DNA of 41,360 nt from Mariniphaga sp. (lineage in GTDB: Bacteria; Bacteroidota; Bacteroidia; Bacteroidales; Prolixibacteraceae), in contig JANXZJ010000112.1 of NCBI GenBank assembly GCA_025355585.1, forward strand, positions 1 through 41,360. Direction: 5' to 3'. The translations under genes and the position numbers were made by a program. Under the pieces are notes generated by a model. That model saw nothing but the letters and a program-made list of their open reading frames with translations. It did not search any database and had not been told where the DNA came from. Of the stretch, positions 1 to 9,063 are shown in pieces (position 1 is the first letter of the stretch; the number at the start of each line of letters is the position of its first letter).

Positions 1-2
1 TT

Positions 3-401
3 AAAGGTTTACTAAAATATCTAAATTGTATTCCTCCAAATACTCACAAGCTAAAAGATCTTTTAAAACTTTGTAAAGATAAAACAACTAAGGAATCTCA
101 TCCTTATATTCATACAGAAGAAGTACAAACAACTGCTGAAATATATGAACCTTTTTATGAATTAGCAAGATATCCAGTTCAAAGCATTCGGCCTAATGAT
201 GGTAAATATATGATAATGTATCCAGATGGAATATACATATTAGACTTGTTTGTTTTAAGAATGAAAGAATTGTTACCTATTAAGGCTAATGCTTGGAATA
301 TTTTTATAGATGGACACTATTCTCTTGAAATTTGTAAGAGAAATTGTCCCGAGTTTTACAACAGATTTAAAGAAAATAATATCAATTTCGAAACTAATTA
401 A
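3..401 (+). CDS. HEPN-domain protein, C-terminal part (5' end outside window)
   Basis: The frame is open from the first bases of the window to a TAA at 399-401, so the start lies upstream. The visible 132 residues begin KGLLKYLNCIPPNTHKLKDL and continue to ELARYP, which resembles the second half of HEPN domains (family pattern: K-L-L..G..PP.TH.L..LL, then a late A-x-x-x-RYP). HEPN proteins are all-helical; many pair with minimal nucleotidyltransferases or act as RNases in toxin-antitoxin modules. No R-x4-6-H RNase motif is evident in the visible part. The DNA is visibly more AT-rich than the genes that follow, which suggests a separate, possibly acquired origin. A partner gene, if any, would be upstream and cannot be seen. 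Confidence 0.6.
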   Translation, partial: KGLLKYLNCIPPNTHKLKDLLKLCKDKTTKESHPYIHTEEVQTTAEIYEPFYELARYPVQSIRPNDGKYMIMYPDGIYILDLFVLRMKELLPIKANAWNIFIDGHYSLEICKRNCPEFYNRFKENNINFETN

Positions 402-462
402 TTGTCTGACCAATTATGCACGAATCATAAATCATCCTATATTGCCAGTTAATTACGATCTC

Positions 463-1725
463 CTAATGTTTGACACTCTCTTTCAGCGATAGATTTCGCA
501 AAGCCGGCGATTTCCAGGCGGCGACAGAAACGATCAGCAAAGTCATCACCCCACCGAAAACAACGGAAGGGATCAATCCCATAAAGCGGGCGGCCACACC
601 CGATTCGAAGGCGCCCAACTCGTTCGACGATCCGATAAAGATGCTGTTTACCGCAGCAACCCTTCCCTTCATCTCGTCGGAGGTAAATATCTGAAGGATA
701 CTTGCCCTCACAATTACACTGACATTGTCGAAGACACCACTCATAAACAGGCAAAAAGCAGAAAGAATGAAGTTGGTTGAGAGTGCAAAAACGATGATGC
801 TGACCCCAAATCCGAAGACACTGTATAGCAACTGAGGACCGGAACGTGAGACAGGTGGCTTGAAGGTGAGGATGACCGACATCAATATCGCCCCGATAGC
901 AGGGCAGGCGCGTAAAAATCCAAGTCCCTCGGGGCCAACTTTTAAAATATCGGACGCAAAAACGGGAAGCATCGCTACTGCTCCGCCAAATAGGACGGCA
1001 AACATATCGAGCGTAAATGCACTTAGTAATACCTTGTTTTCAAATACATAGCTAATCCCTTCCTTAATCCGGATGAATATTCCTTCAGCAGCTCCGGCAA
1101 TCTGAACTACTTTCCCCGGATTCTTAATAAACAACAGGATAACCGAGCAAAAGAGGTAAAATGTAAATACAAGGGCATAAGCCGGAATGATTCCGAAGAA
1201 ACCGTAAACCAATCCGCCCAGGGCGGGACCAGTGACGGCTGCAATATGCCAGGTTGTACTGCTCCAGGTTGCTGCTGCGGTAAGTTGGTCACGCCGAACG
1301 AGCTGGCCAAGTAGGGCGGTATTTGCCGGCATTAAAATGCCACGCACCAGTCCTGTAATAAATATCGTCACAAAGATGGGAGCTATTCCGAACAACTGGT
1401 GCATATTAAGCGATGGGATGCTGTAAAAGAACAGCAATGCAGATCCTATCAGCAGGAGAAATGTCGTATAAAAGATAATTTTTTTGCGATCCCAGATATC
1501 GACATAATGCCCTGCAAACAGGGCAATGCTCACCTGGGGAATCACTTCGGTCAGGCCGATCATGCCAAGCGAAAGAACATCTTTCGTGATGTTGTACAAC
1601 TGCCAGCCGACAATCACCGATTGCATTAAGGTGGCCGAAGTCATTAAGAACCGATAAATTAGAAAGAGTCTGAAATTCCGGTTATGAACGACTTCAAAAG
1701 CTTCACCTGTTAAAAATTTCTTCAT
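463..1725 (-). CDS. MFS transporter, DHA3/EntS-like exporter
   Basis: This 420-residue protein has about twelve hydrophobic segments and fits the major facilitator superfamily. The conserved cytoplasmic loop 2-3 motif appears as GHYVDIWDRKK at residues 72-82, and NTALLGQLVRRDQL lies near the middle of the first half. The overall pattern resembles the MFS_3 / enterobactin-exporter-like group of inner-membrane proton antiporters, but the substrate cannot be read from the sequence. The gene starts 18 bases after the stop of the HAD phosphatase gene on the same strand, so the two are probably cotranscribed with the phosphatase first. The ATG at 1725 is taken as the start because the first helix follows in the usual position after a short N-terminal amphipathic stretch (NRNFRLFLIYRF). 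Confidence 0.85.
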   Translation of the reverse strand: MKKFLTGEAFEVVHNRNFRLFLIYRFLMTSATLMQSVIVGWQLYNITKDVLSLGMIGLTEVIPQVSIALFAGHYVDIWDRKKIIFYTTFLLLIGSALLFFYSIPSLNMHQLFGIAPIFVTIFITGLVRGILMPANTALLGQLVRRDQLTAAATWSSTTWHIAAVTGPALGGLVYGFFGIIPAYALVFTFYLFCSVILLFIKNPGKVVQIAGAAEGIFIRIKEGISYVFENKVLLSAFTLDMFAVLFGGAVAMLPVFASDILKVGPEGLGFLRACPAIGAILMSVILTFKPPVSRSGPQLLYSVFGFGVSIIVFALSTNFILSAFCLFMSGVFDNVSVIVRASILQIFTSDEMKGRVAAVNSIFIGSSNELGAFESGVAARFMGLIPSVVFGGVMTLLIVSVAAWKSPALRNLSLKESVKH

Positions 1726-1743
1726 AGGTACCTGTTGGCTTGT

Positions 1744-2427
1744 TTATTCCACAATTTGATTGACAGAAAAGATTTCGATTAATCCGGTCAGTGTAATCTC
1801 TTTGAACGACTGAATGAGGTAATCAGCGCCCGATAGTTCACCAATAATCTTACTGTCCGATTGAATTACCACACAATACATTCCGGCGCTTTTTGCAGCC
1901 GAAAGTCCGTTTGGGGAATCTTCGAAAACGATGCAGTTTTCAGGCAGAATACCTGTTTTTTTTGCTGCCAGCAAATATACATCGGGCAATGGTTTACTCT
2001 TTCCCGCTTCGCTCGTCGTGACGATGACATCAAAAAAGGAGGCAATTCCACATTTGTTCAAAAGTATTTTTACGATTTCGGGGGACGAAGAGGTTGCCAC
2101 AGCCATTTTCAACCTTGCCGACTTTATCTGATTGAGTAAACTGATCAATCCTTCGTTGACCGGAACTGTTTCGAGCTGATTGAAATAATCAATGCGGAAC
2201 AATTCATCCCGTTCCATGAGTGCTGTAACCGATTCCTTCAGGTTAAACCTCGATTGAAGATCAGTGTACATAAAATCATTTGAAGCGCCCATATAGCTAT
2301 GATGTACAGCGTCCGGAACTTCAATACCCAATTTGTTAAAAAGTTTTTTCTCAATTTCGACATGTATCGGCTCGCTGTCAATTAACACACCATCCATATC
2401 AAAAATCACAGCTTCAGGTTTTCTCAT
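1744..2427 (-). CDS. HAD superfamily hydrolase, beta-phosphoglucomutase-like
   Basis: The protein has 227 residues, normal for HAD subfamily IA. Motif I is DMDGVLIDSEP, with nucleophile Asp10 and acid/base Asp12. Motif II is Ser113 in VATSSS, the motif III lysine is Lys145 in GKSKP, and motif IV is FEDSPNG with Glu169-Asp170. The helical cap lies between about residues 18 and 85. The sequence resembles beta-phosphoglucomutase and small sugar-phosphate phosphatases, and the presence of both Asp10 and Asp12 allows either activity. It is the first gene of a two-gene unit with the MFS transporter and diverges from the outer-membrane protein gene at 2567. The substrate is unknown. Confidence 0.88.
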   Translation of the reverse strand: MRKPEAVIFDMDGVLIDSEPIHVEIEKKLFNKLGIEVPDAVHHSYMGASNDFMYTDLQSRFNLKESVTALMERDELFRIDYFNQLETVPVNEGLISLLNQIKSARLKMAVATSSSPEIVKILLNKCGIASFFDVIVTTSEAGKSKPLPDVYLLAAKKTGILPENCIVFEDSPNGLSAAKSAGMYCVVIQSDSKIIGELSGADYLIQSFKEITLTGLIEIFSVNQIVE

Positions 2428-2513
2428 AAATCAGACCAAATAGTAATTGCTCATATGAAGCAGTTTTATAACCACAAATTAGGGCATTAGTTCCGAACTT
2501 TTCCATTAAATTT

Positions 2514-2521
2514 TATCTTTG
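2514..2521 (+). promoter_or_regulatory. Candidate -7 box for the Omp85-like gene
   Basis: TATCTTTG matches the Bacteroidota -7 consensus TAnnTTTG about 45 bases before the TTG start at 2567. No good TTTG element is seen 19-21 bases upstream, so this rests on the -7 box alone. Confidence 0.45.
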
Positions 2522-2566
2522 CTCATTAAAAATAAGAAATCGTTCATATTGATATCATACTTCTGA

Positions 2567-4579
2567 TTGAGATCCTCACTATTCTATAGTTTTTTCGCTA
2601 CGGTGCTGGTATTCGCTACCGGAGAATTTGTTTATGCTTCAATCCCGGCGGCAAATGGTATCGCTTGCCCTAATGGTTTTCACAATTCTTCTGATGAGCG
2701 AACCATTCTTCCTTCATCCACGGGCGGTTCAAAAGATAGCTTAATGGAAGTTAATCAAGCCAGCATCGAATACATAAAACCCCGTTATACGAAGCTTAAT
2801 CCCCTCGGTACTGGTATTGATACGATCCGTAAATCATCGGACACCAATATTGATATCCTTAAGAAAAACTCGTTGTCGGAGTTAAAAAGTAAAGGTGAGA
2901 ATAATTTCATAACGAGAAATTTATTTTCGCTGATCATCAAAGATAACCAGTCTCTTAAAGGACAAATGGCCGTTAATAGTTCACTCTACTTTTCGTCCTT
3001 CTTTGGCAAGAAAATCGGCAATATACGCTTCCTGCAACTCGATGTTTTTGGTACCACTTTGCAGGACACCTTACAGAAGGCGACGGGGTGGGTGGAAAAG
3101 ACGGCCAATGCCCTGCACGTGAAAACGATTGAACGGAAACTCCGGAATCAATTGCTCTTTGCCTCTGGTGAGAAAGTAAATCCGAAATTAATGGCTGAGA
3201 ATGAGAAATTCATTCGTGATCTTCCATACATTCAGGATGTTTCCATTATCCTTTCTCCTGCAGACAGTAATCCCGATGTGGTGGATGTATTGGTGATTAT
3301 CATTGAGAAATTTGAATATGGGATTAGCCTTAACCTTGGTTCCGAATCTTCGGGATTAGGGATAATTGATCAGAATATGTTTGGCCTTGGCCATCAGTTT
3401 TCGGCATCGATGGTTTATTATGAACCCCAAAAACCCAATTGGGGCGGAAGTATCAAATACGAAATCAGTGATTTGGGTGGAAAATTTATCCGTACCGGAT
3501 TGGTATATACAAATACATACCGCGAAGCTGGATGGAATGCTTATCTCGACAAGCAATTCATTGCATCGAAAGTCGATTGGGCAGGCGGGGTTTCACTCGA
3601 AAGAGTCTTTTCCGATTATTACCTGACCCCCTATTCTTACACAAGGTTAGATACAGCTGCGTCGTATTTAAGCGTTGATACGTGGTTTGGCCGACAATTA
3701 ATGAACAAAAATATATATTCTTCTTTTGGAAATGTCATTCTCGCAAGCCGATACCTGCATCAGCATTATTACATTAATCCGAATGGTAATTCAGAAAACA
3801 GCATTTTCAGAAATCACGATTTAGTCATTGGTTCTGTTGGAATTAGTAAACGTTATTTGTTTAAGAATAACAGGATATATGGTTACGGTATTACTGAAGA
3901 TATACCATATGGCAGATATACGGAATTGGCGGCGGGCCTGGATGTCGAAACCGACCGCACCCGCCCTTATTTTCATTTCCGGTATTCGAAAGCCAATATA
4001 CTAAAAGGGGGAGCTTACATTAAATGGGAAGCTGGCATCGGAGGGTACCTGAACAATTCGCAGGTGGAACAGGGAGCAATATTGCTAAGCACTAACTATT
4101 TTACAAATTTGCTTTACTTTAACAGACATCCGTATCGATTCTTTCTCAATATGGAACTCTTAAGCGGAATCAACCGTTTTCCGGAGGAATACCTGGTAAT
4201 TAACAGGAGGTTCGGAATTCGTGATTTTTTCTCATTGGCCACAAAAGATGCAAACAGACTCAAATTAAATATTGAATCCGTTCAGTTCTGGCGATGGAGT
4301 TATTTAGGCTTCAGGTTTGCAAATTACTATTTTGCTGATGCCGCTTTCCTTTCGAACAATTTGAAAACAATTCTTAATGACAAATTTTATGGAGGAATCG
4401 GACTTGGTATTCGGGTTCACAACGAATCTCTGATATTCAATGTTATGGAGATTAGGCTAAGTTGGATTCCCATCGCACCCAGAAACAACGATCCGTTTGT
4501 ATTTAATGCATTCTGGCAGCCCAAAGCCAGATTTGCTGATTTCCTGGGCGGAAAACCACAGGAAATTCCATATCAATAA
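2567..4579 (+). CDS. Omp85/BamA-like outer membrane beta-barrel protein with one POTRA domain
   Basis: The 670-residue protein begins with a signal peptide (LFYSFFATVLVFATG, probable cleavage after VYA at about residue 24). The start is TTG immediately after an in-frame TGA at 2564-2566, so no earlier start is possible, and a later start would lose the signal peptide. Residues 25-145 are polar, Ser/Asn/Lys-rich and without a recognised domain. Residues 150-248 look like a single POTRA domain (IGNIRFLQLDVFG at its start, RDLPYIQDVSIIL near its end). The rest is a long series of amphipathic strands of Bac_surface_Ag type with many aromatic residues. BamA has five POTRA repeats, so this is more likely a BamA/TamA-related paralogue used in insertion or export of surface proteins. 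It stands alone between opposing genes. Confidence 0.75.
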   Translation: MRSSLFYSFFATVLVFATGEFVYASIPAANGIACPNGFHNSSDERTILPSSTGGSKDSLMEVNQASIEYIKPRYTKLNPLGTGIDTIRKSSDTNIDILKKNSLSELKSKGENNFITRNLFSLIIKDNQSLKGQMAVNSSLYFSSFFGKKIGNIRFLQLDVFGTTLQDTLQKATGWVEKTANALHVKTIERKLRNQLLFASGEKVNPKLMAENEKFIRDLPYIQDVSIILSPADSNPDVVDVLVIIIEKFEYGISLNLGSESSGLGIIDQNMFGLGHQFSASMVYYEPQKPNWGGSIKYEISDLGGKFIRTGLVYTNTYREAGWNAYLDKQFIASKVDWAGGVSLERVFSDYYLTPYSYTRLDTAASYLSVDTWFGRQLMNKNIYSSFGNVILASRYLHQHYYINPNGNSENSIFRNHDLVIGSVGISKRYLFKNNRIYGYGITEDIPYGRYTELAAGLDVETDRTRPYFHFRYSKANILKGGAYIKWEAGIGGYLNNSQVEQGAILLSTNYFTNLLYFNRHPYRFFLNMELLSGINRFPEEYLVINRRFGIRDFFSLATKDANRLKLNIESVQFWRWSYLGFRFANYYFADAAFLSNNLKTILNDKFYGGIGLGIRVHNESLIFNVMEIRLSWIPIAPRNNDPFVFNAFWQPKARFADFLGGKPQEIPYQ

Positions 4580-4656
4580 AATGGATCATGGATGAAAAAG
4601 GACGGGTTAGCCCTGCCACGTGAAAGATTTAAATCAACTAAAGCACTCAAACGATT

Positions 4657-5820
4657 TTATAAAACACGCTTTTTAATTATTACTGAATCTTTATGCGTGC
4701 CCCTGAAAAGTTCGAAGCATCTGAAACTACATGCCAGCGCGCCATTGTACAGATCAATTTTTTTAGCTGGCTTTAAACCAATGCTCTTCAACCCGTCTTC
4801 CGAACTTGAGATGATCCAGGCCTCAAAACCTGCGAATCTGTTTTTCAGGGTATTACCCATCGAGGTATATAATTCAGTGATCGACTGAGGTTTCATCCGT
4901 TCACCGTATGGTGGATTTGTTATAATGATCCCATTTGCAAATGGTGGTTCCATTTTTATAAAATCCTGAACCTGAAGTTCTATAACTTTGGAAAGACTCG
5001 CATTTTTAACATTTGCTTTGGCCAGTGCGATATCCATAGGTGAAATATCAGAGCCAATTATTTTACCATCGAACTCCTTTTCATAATCGCCGTTGTAGAT
5101 TTCGCCAAACAGTTTCTGATCAAAATCGGGCCACTGTTCGAAACCAAAGGATTTGCGGTACATACCCGGAGGTATACCCTTCGCGATCATTGCCGCTTCG
5201 ATGAGCAATGTTCCAGATCCGCACATCGGATCAAGAAAGTCCTTTTCGCCGTGCCAACCTGTCAGAAGGATCATGCCGGCAGCAAGCACTTCATTAATAG
5301 GAGCTTCTCCCTGTCCAATGCGATAGCCGCGTTTATGAAGCGATTCCCCTGAACTGTCGAGTGACAAAGTACAGTGATTATTCATCAGGTGAACATTGAT
5401 ACGGATATCCGGATCGTCCGAATTAACGGAAGGACGCTTCCCGGTTGCTTCGCGGAACTGATCAGCAATTGCATCTTTTACCCTAAGTGACGCAAACATC
5501 GAGTTGACAAACATTTCGGACTGAACCGTAGCATCGATCGCAAAGGATTTCCCAAGCGCGAGATAGTTTGTCCAGGGAATTTCTTTTGCGTGATCGTATA
5601 GTTCATCGCGATTTGTTACTTCAAATTCAGCAATCGGCTTGAGGATTTTTATAGCTGTACGAAGATGAAAATTAGCTTTGTACATCATCTCCTGGTTACC
5701 TACAAATGAAACTGCACGTCTTTCGACTAAAACCGATTCCGCACCTAATGCCCTGATTTCATCAGCCAAAACGTTTTCAAGTCCGGCTAATGTTTTGGCA
5801 ACTATTTTGAACTTACTCAC
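4657..5820 (-). CDS. THUMP-domain class I SAM-dependent RNA methyltransferase (RlmL-like)
   Basis: The protein has 387 residues. An N-terminal THUMP RNA-binding region covers roughly residues 50-155. A Rossmann methyltransferase domain of the UPF0020 family follows. The SAM-binding motif I is DPMCGSGT at 197-204, and the catalytic motif IV NPPY is at 302-305 within NPPYGER, as expected for N2-guanine methylation. It corresponds to the RlmL half of E. coli RlmKL, which modifies 23S rRNA G2445; the RlmK half is absent, as is usual in Bacteroidota. The exact target base is inferred from the family. The gene is transcribed on the minus strand and ends convergently with the Omp85-like gene. Confidence 0.85.
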   Translation of the reverse strand: MSKFKIVAKTLAGLENVLADEIRALGAESVLVERRAVSFVGNQEMMYKANFHLRTAIKILKPIAEFEVTNRDELYDHAKEIPWTNYLALGKSFAIDATVQSEMFVNSMFASLRVKDAIADQFREATGKRPSVNSDDPDIRINVHLMNNHCTLSLDSSGESLHKRGYRIGQGEAPINEVLAAGMILLTGWHGEKDFLDPMCGSGTLLIEAAMIAKGIPPGMYRKSFGFEQWPDFDQKLFGEIYNGDYEKEFDGKIIGSDISPMDIALAKANVKNASLSKVIELQVQDFIKMEPPFANGIIITNPPYGERMKPQSITELYTSMGNTLKNRFAGFEAWIISSSEDGLKSIGLKPAKKIDLYNGALACSFRCFELFRGTHKDSVIIKKRVL

Positions 5821-5947
5821 AGATACTCCCTTTTCTTAATTGATTATATGCAACGATACATACACTTTCAGCTTTAAAAGTGATTCCTTTAAAACTTTAT
5901 CAATATGCGACGACAAAAGTAGTTTATTCCGGGGATTAAAACAGCTC

Positions 5948-6886
5948 TTAAATTCCTCCTCCATTAAAAAAATCAGCATTTCTGGTCTTGGTCTGGACAA
6001 CTCTTGAGTTTGGCGGTAAATCATTGGTGACCCAGATATTTCCGCCAATCACCGAATCGTGACCGATAGTTATGCGTCCAAGAATTGTTGCGTTGGAATA
6101 GATAATCACATTATCTTCAACGATAGGATGCCTTGGTATACCTTTGACAGGGTTTCCATTCTCGTCGAGTGGAAAACTCTTTGCCCCAAGGGTTACACCC
6201 TGAAAGAGCTTTACATTGTTGCCAATGATGCTTGTCGAACCGATTACGACACCTGTTCCGTGGTCGATGGTAAAATACTCACCGATAGAAGCTTCCGGAT
6301 TTATATCTATGCCGGTTTCAGAATGGGCCATTTCTGTGATTATTCTTGGAATAAGAGGAACACCTAATGCAAAAAGGCAATGGGCAATTCTGTAACTTGA
6401 TATTGCCTTGATGGCCGGATAGCAAAAGATCACTTCACCTACGCTATTTGCTGCCGGATCACCAAGATAGGCAGCATTGACATCGGTAATGAGTATCCGC
6501 CTTAATTCTGCAAGTCCATTCACAAATTCGAAAGCGATTTTCTCTGCCTGAGCTCTTTTGCCGGGCAGATCACGGGCATCGTCTTCTTTATCACAAATAA
6601 AGCACAAACCGGAGAATATTTGTTCTGTTATTTGTTCGTAAACCTCGTCAATAAGGACACCCATGTAATAGGGGAGTGTTTCAGATTTCAGGTTAATTTC
6701 CCCAAAATAGCCGGGAAAAACGATCTGACGAATTTTTTCGACAGTTACCCTTAACTTTTCGGTAGAGGGCATCGATTCTCCTGTCAGGTGTTTATGACAC
6801 AGAATATCAAATGATCTGGCATCAACCAACGATCGGACAGCGGAATGAGTCCACTCTACCAATTCTTCCTTTTCCTTATTTATCAT
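5948..6886 (-). CDS. cysE: Serine O-acetyltransferase
   Basis: It transfers acetyl from acetyl-CoA to L-serine, giving O-acetylserine for cysteine synthesis in the cytoplasm. At 312 residues it is longer than E. coli CysE, with an extended helical N-terminus typical of the Bacteroidota/EpsC-like form. The left-handed beta-helix with hexapeptide repeats covers about residues 190-290. The catalytic segment [10 protein letters not shown] carries His209, and the conserved Asp194 lies in GIDINPEA. The start overlaps the stop of cysK by four bases (ATGA at 6883-6886 on the minus strand), which points to translational coupling and a cysteine synthase complex. The C-terminus ends DFFNGGGI; in CysE the C-terminal Ile normally docks into the CysK active site. 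Confidence 0.93.
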   Translation of the reverse strand: MINKEKEELVEWTHSAVRSLVDARSFDILCHKHLTGESMPSTEKLRVTVEKIRQIVFPGYFGEINLKSETLPYYMGVLIDEVYEQITEQIFSGLCFICDKEDDARDLPGKRAQAEKIAFEFVNGLAELRRILITDVNAAYLGDPAANSVGEVIFCYPAIKAISSYRIAHCLFALGVPLIPRIITEMAHSETGIDINPEASIGEYFTIDHGTGVVIGSTSIIGNNVKLFQGVTLGAKSFPLDENGNPVKGIPRHPIVEDNVIIYSNATILGRITIGHDSVIGGNIWVTNDLPPNSRVVQTKTRNADFFNGGGI

Positions 6887-7806
6887 TCGGCAAATAATGG
6901 TGTGCTTAAATAACGTTCTCCTGTATCGCAGATAATTGTTACAATTATTTTCCCTTTGTTTTCAGGACGTTTGGCCAACTGCAGGGCTGCATATACATTT
7001 GCTCCGGCAGACATACCGCAGAAAATACCCTCTAAACTGGCCAATTTCCGCGCTGTTTCGAATGAGTCTACGGCAGAAACCTGGATGATCTCGTCGTAGG
7101 ATGAAGTATTCAAAACTTTGGGTACGAATCCAGGCCCAATACCCTGGATCTTATGTGGTCCCGGAGCCCCGCCCGATAAAACCGGTGAATCTTCAGGTTC
7201 TACTACAACAGAATAAAAGGATGGTTTTTTTGCCCTGATCACTTCAGAGACCCCGGTAATGGTGCCTCCGGTTCCGGAACCGGCAACAAATATATCTACT
7301 TTTCCGTCCGTATCTTCCCAAATTTCTTTCGCTGTTGTTATACGGTGCATTTCGGGATTCGCAGGATTGTTAAACTGCATAGGTATAAAACTGCCAGGAG
7401 TATTCTGCTGAATCTCTTCTGCTTTGGCAATTGCTCCTTTCATCCCTTCTTTGCCAGGTGTAAGTATAACTTCACCACCATATGCGTGAACGATCATTCT
7501 GCGTTCAATACTGACCGTGTCGGGCATTACTATTTTCAGTTTGTACCCTTTTGCAGCACACACAAAGGCAAGGCCAACTCCTGTGTTTCCACTTGTAGGT
7601 TCAATGATTACAGTATCCTTGTTAATTAAGCCATCTTTTTCGGCTGCATCGATCATTGCAAATCCCAACCTGTCTTTTACTGAACCGCCAGGATTTTGGG
7701 ACTCAAGTTTTACAACAACCTCGCAATCGAGTCCTTCAGTTAAACGGTTCAATCTTACAAGTGGTGTTTTACCAACCAGATCGACAATACTATTTGCAAT
7801 TTTCAT
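6883..7806 (-). CDS. cysK: Cysteine synthase A (O-acetylserine sulfhydrylase)
   Basis: It converts O-acetylserine and sulfide to L-cysteine using pyridoxal phosphate. It has 307 residues, the normal length. The PLP lysine is Lys44 in NPGGSVKDR. The substrate-binding loop is [11 protein letters not shown] around residues 70-80, and the phosphate-binding loop is the Gly/Thr-rich [10 protein letters not shown] near residue 176. The gene precedes and overlaps cysE, so both products of the two-step pathway are made together. A gap of 74 bases separates it from the NadR-like gene upstream on the same strand, and no clear TAnnTTTG box was found in that gap. Confidence 0.95.
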   Translation of the reverse strand: MKIANSIVDLVGKTPLVRLNRLTEGLDCEVVVKLESQNPGGSVKDRLGFAMIDAAEKDGLINKDTVIIEPTSGNTGVGLAFVCAAKGYKLKIVMPDTVSIERRMIVHAYGGEVILTPGKEGMKGAIAKAEEIQQNTPGSFIPMQFNNPANPEMHRITTAKEIWEDTDGKVDIFVAGSGTGGTITGVSEVIRAKKPSFYSVVVEPEDSPVLSGGAPGPHKIQGIGPGFVPKVLNTSSYDEIIQVSAVDSFETARKLASLEGIFCGMSAGANVYAALQLAKRPENKGKIIVTIICDTGERYLSTPLFAE

Positions 7807-7880
7807 AATTTATCAAAATTGGTTATTAAAATCCATTCAATTCAAAACACATAATTCAGGTAACTAACAATCAAACCAGA

Positions 7881-8423
7881 TTATAGTTCCAACCCATGTT
7901 TTGAAAGTGCGGTTAGTGCATTTTCAGCCCTTTCATCACCAAAACCACTAACGATCTCATATTTAAAACCAAATGCAACAATTTCATTACAATACAATTG
8001 AAAAAGTTCTTTTCTTTTTTCACCCCCATTTTCCCTTACCGGATCAGCAATCCAGGGCAGGTCTGTGTCGCATACTAAAAAAAGATCAATTTTTGATGCC
8101 CGGATATGATCGGTAATCCATTCCGGACATTTCCCGAAAACCAGATCGAGCCATACTTTCGTAATAATAAGCCATGTATCAAAGATCAGTATACCTTTTC
8201 TTATTTTCAAGGCATACTCGGCTTCCTGGGCCACCTGGTATTGGGCAATCAGAAGAACATCGTCGTAATTGTAATGCCGGTGGAGGTTTTCGACATATGA
8301 TCTCGCGTATTCAGGTATCCAGACAGAATTCATTTTAATCGACAAAGCCCGCGCCAATTCAGTTTTCCCGGTCGACTCGGGTCCGGTTATAACAATCCGC
8401 CGGATATTATTATCTATTAACAT
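7881..8423 (-). CDS. NadR-like nicotinamide riboside kinase (P-loop ATPase)
   Basis: The protein resembles the C-terminal kinase domain of NadR, which phosphorylates nicotinamide riboside to NMN. The Walker A motif is GPESTGKTELA near the N-terminus, followed by WIPEYARSYV and FDTWLIITKVW, both characteristic of this family. The frame extends to an ATG at 8450, but the ATG at 8423 is preferred: it overlaps the pnuC stop by a few bases and has a GGAG upstream (180 residues). The partner pnuC directly upstream imports the riboside, so the pair forms a salvage route to NAD: uptake, then trapping by phosphorylation. No adenylyltransferase domain is attached, unlike enterobacterial NadR. Confidence 0.85.
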   Translation of the reverse strand: MLIDNNIRRIVITGPESTGKTELARALSIKMNSVWIPEYARSYVENLHRHYNYDDVLLIAQYQVAQEAEYALKIRKGILIFDTWLIITKVWLDLVFGKCPEWITDHIRASKIDLFLVCDTDLPWIADPVRENGGEKRKELFQLYCNEIVAFGFKYEIVSGFGDERAENALTALSKHGLEL

Positions 8424-9025
8424 TGTACTTTTACTGGCTCCTTTCTCCATTCATAATACCCGATTCCCGCCATGACCGTGTAAACCAAAAACAGAAAGAC
8501 AGTCGGATAAAGACCTCTGTAGATGTATAATCCGCATGAAACCAAATCAATAAATATCCAGATTAACCAATGCTCGATCTTCTTCCGGGCAAGCATCCAT
8601 GTCGCGATTATACTGAGAGATGTTGTGGAGGCATCTCCAAATGGTATGGGTGAATCTGTATACCTGCCCAACAGATAGTATATGAAAGAAGTCAATAGCA
8701 GACTAAAAATAGATAGTTTTATCCAAAGGTTTGTCTTCGTATTACTTACATGAAGTTTGTCTGCTTCAGAGCCGTTGTCTCTTCCACGACGCCAGCTCCA
8801 AAACCCATATATACTGATGATTAAATAATATCCCTGAAGTCCCATTCCTGCGTAGAATTTGGCTTCGAAGAACACCCAACAATACAGTAGTGATGTAATA
8901 ATCCCAGCTGTCCATGTATGCAAATTTTGACGAATGGAAAGCCAAATGTATATCAAGCCGAAAATTGTTCCGCCAAGCTCGACCTTGTTAGCAAACGTCC
9001 AATCAATAAAAGAGTTCATATACAA
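8417..9025 (-). CDS. pnuC: PnuC-family nicotinamide riboside transporter
   Basis: This 202-residue inner-membrane protein has about seven hydrophobic helices. Family features visible are WTAGIITSLLYCW in the second helix region and IYGFWSWRRG in the middle. PnuC carriers facilitate diffusion of vitamin B1, B2 or B3 nucleosides, and the cargo is normally shown by the adjacent kinase. Here the next gene is a NadR-like kinase, so nicotinamide riboside is the likely cargo rather than thiamine. No TPP riboswitch was recognised. The start could also be the ATG two codons later at 9019. It lies 38 bases downstream of the S41 protease gene and may be cotranscribed with it. Confidence 0.87.
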   Translation of the reverse strand: MYMNSFIDWTFANKVELGGTIFGLIYIWLSIRQNLHTWTAGIITSLLYCWVFFEAKFYAGMGLQGYYLIISIYGFWSWRRGRDNGSEADKLHVSNTKTNLWIKLSIFSLLLTSFIYYLLGRYTDSPIPFGDASTTSLSIIATWMLARKKIEHWLIWIFIDLVSCGLYIYRGLYPTVFLFLVYTVMAGIGYYEWRKEPVKVQC

Positions 9026-9063
9026 TTCATTAAGTGGACATCGTCAACCCGGGCCCAAATACT

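Noticed and set aside
4592-4888. 98-residue plus-strand open frame after the Omp85-like gene
   Set aside because: Most of it lies antisense to the RNA methyltransferase gene, the product has no recognisable pattern, and the sense frame is a firm family match.
5836-6048. 70-residue minus-strand frame overlapping the end of cysE
   Set aside because: It overlaps the conserved C-terminus of cysE in another frame, and no start signal is visible.
8417-9025. PnuT thiamine transporter instead of PnuC
   Set aside because: No thiamine pyrophosphokinase gene or TPP riboswitch was recognised nearby; the coupled gene is a NadR-like kinase.
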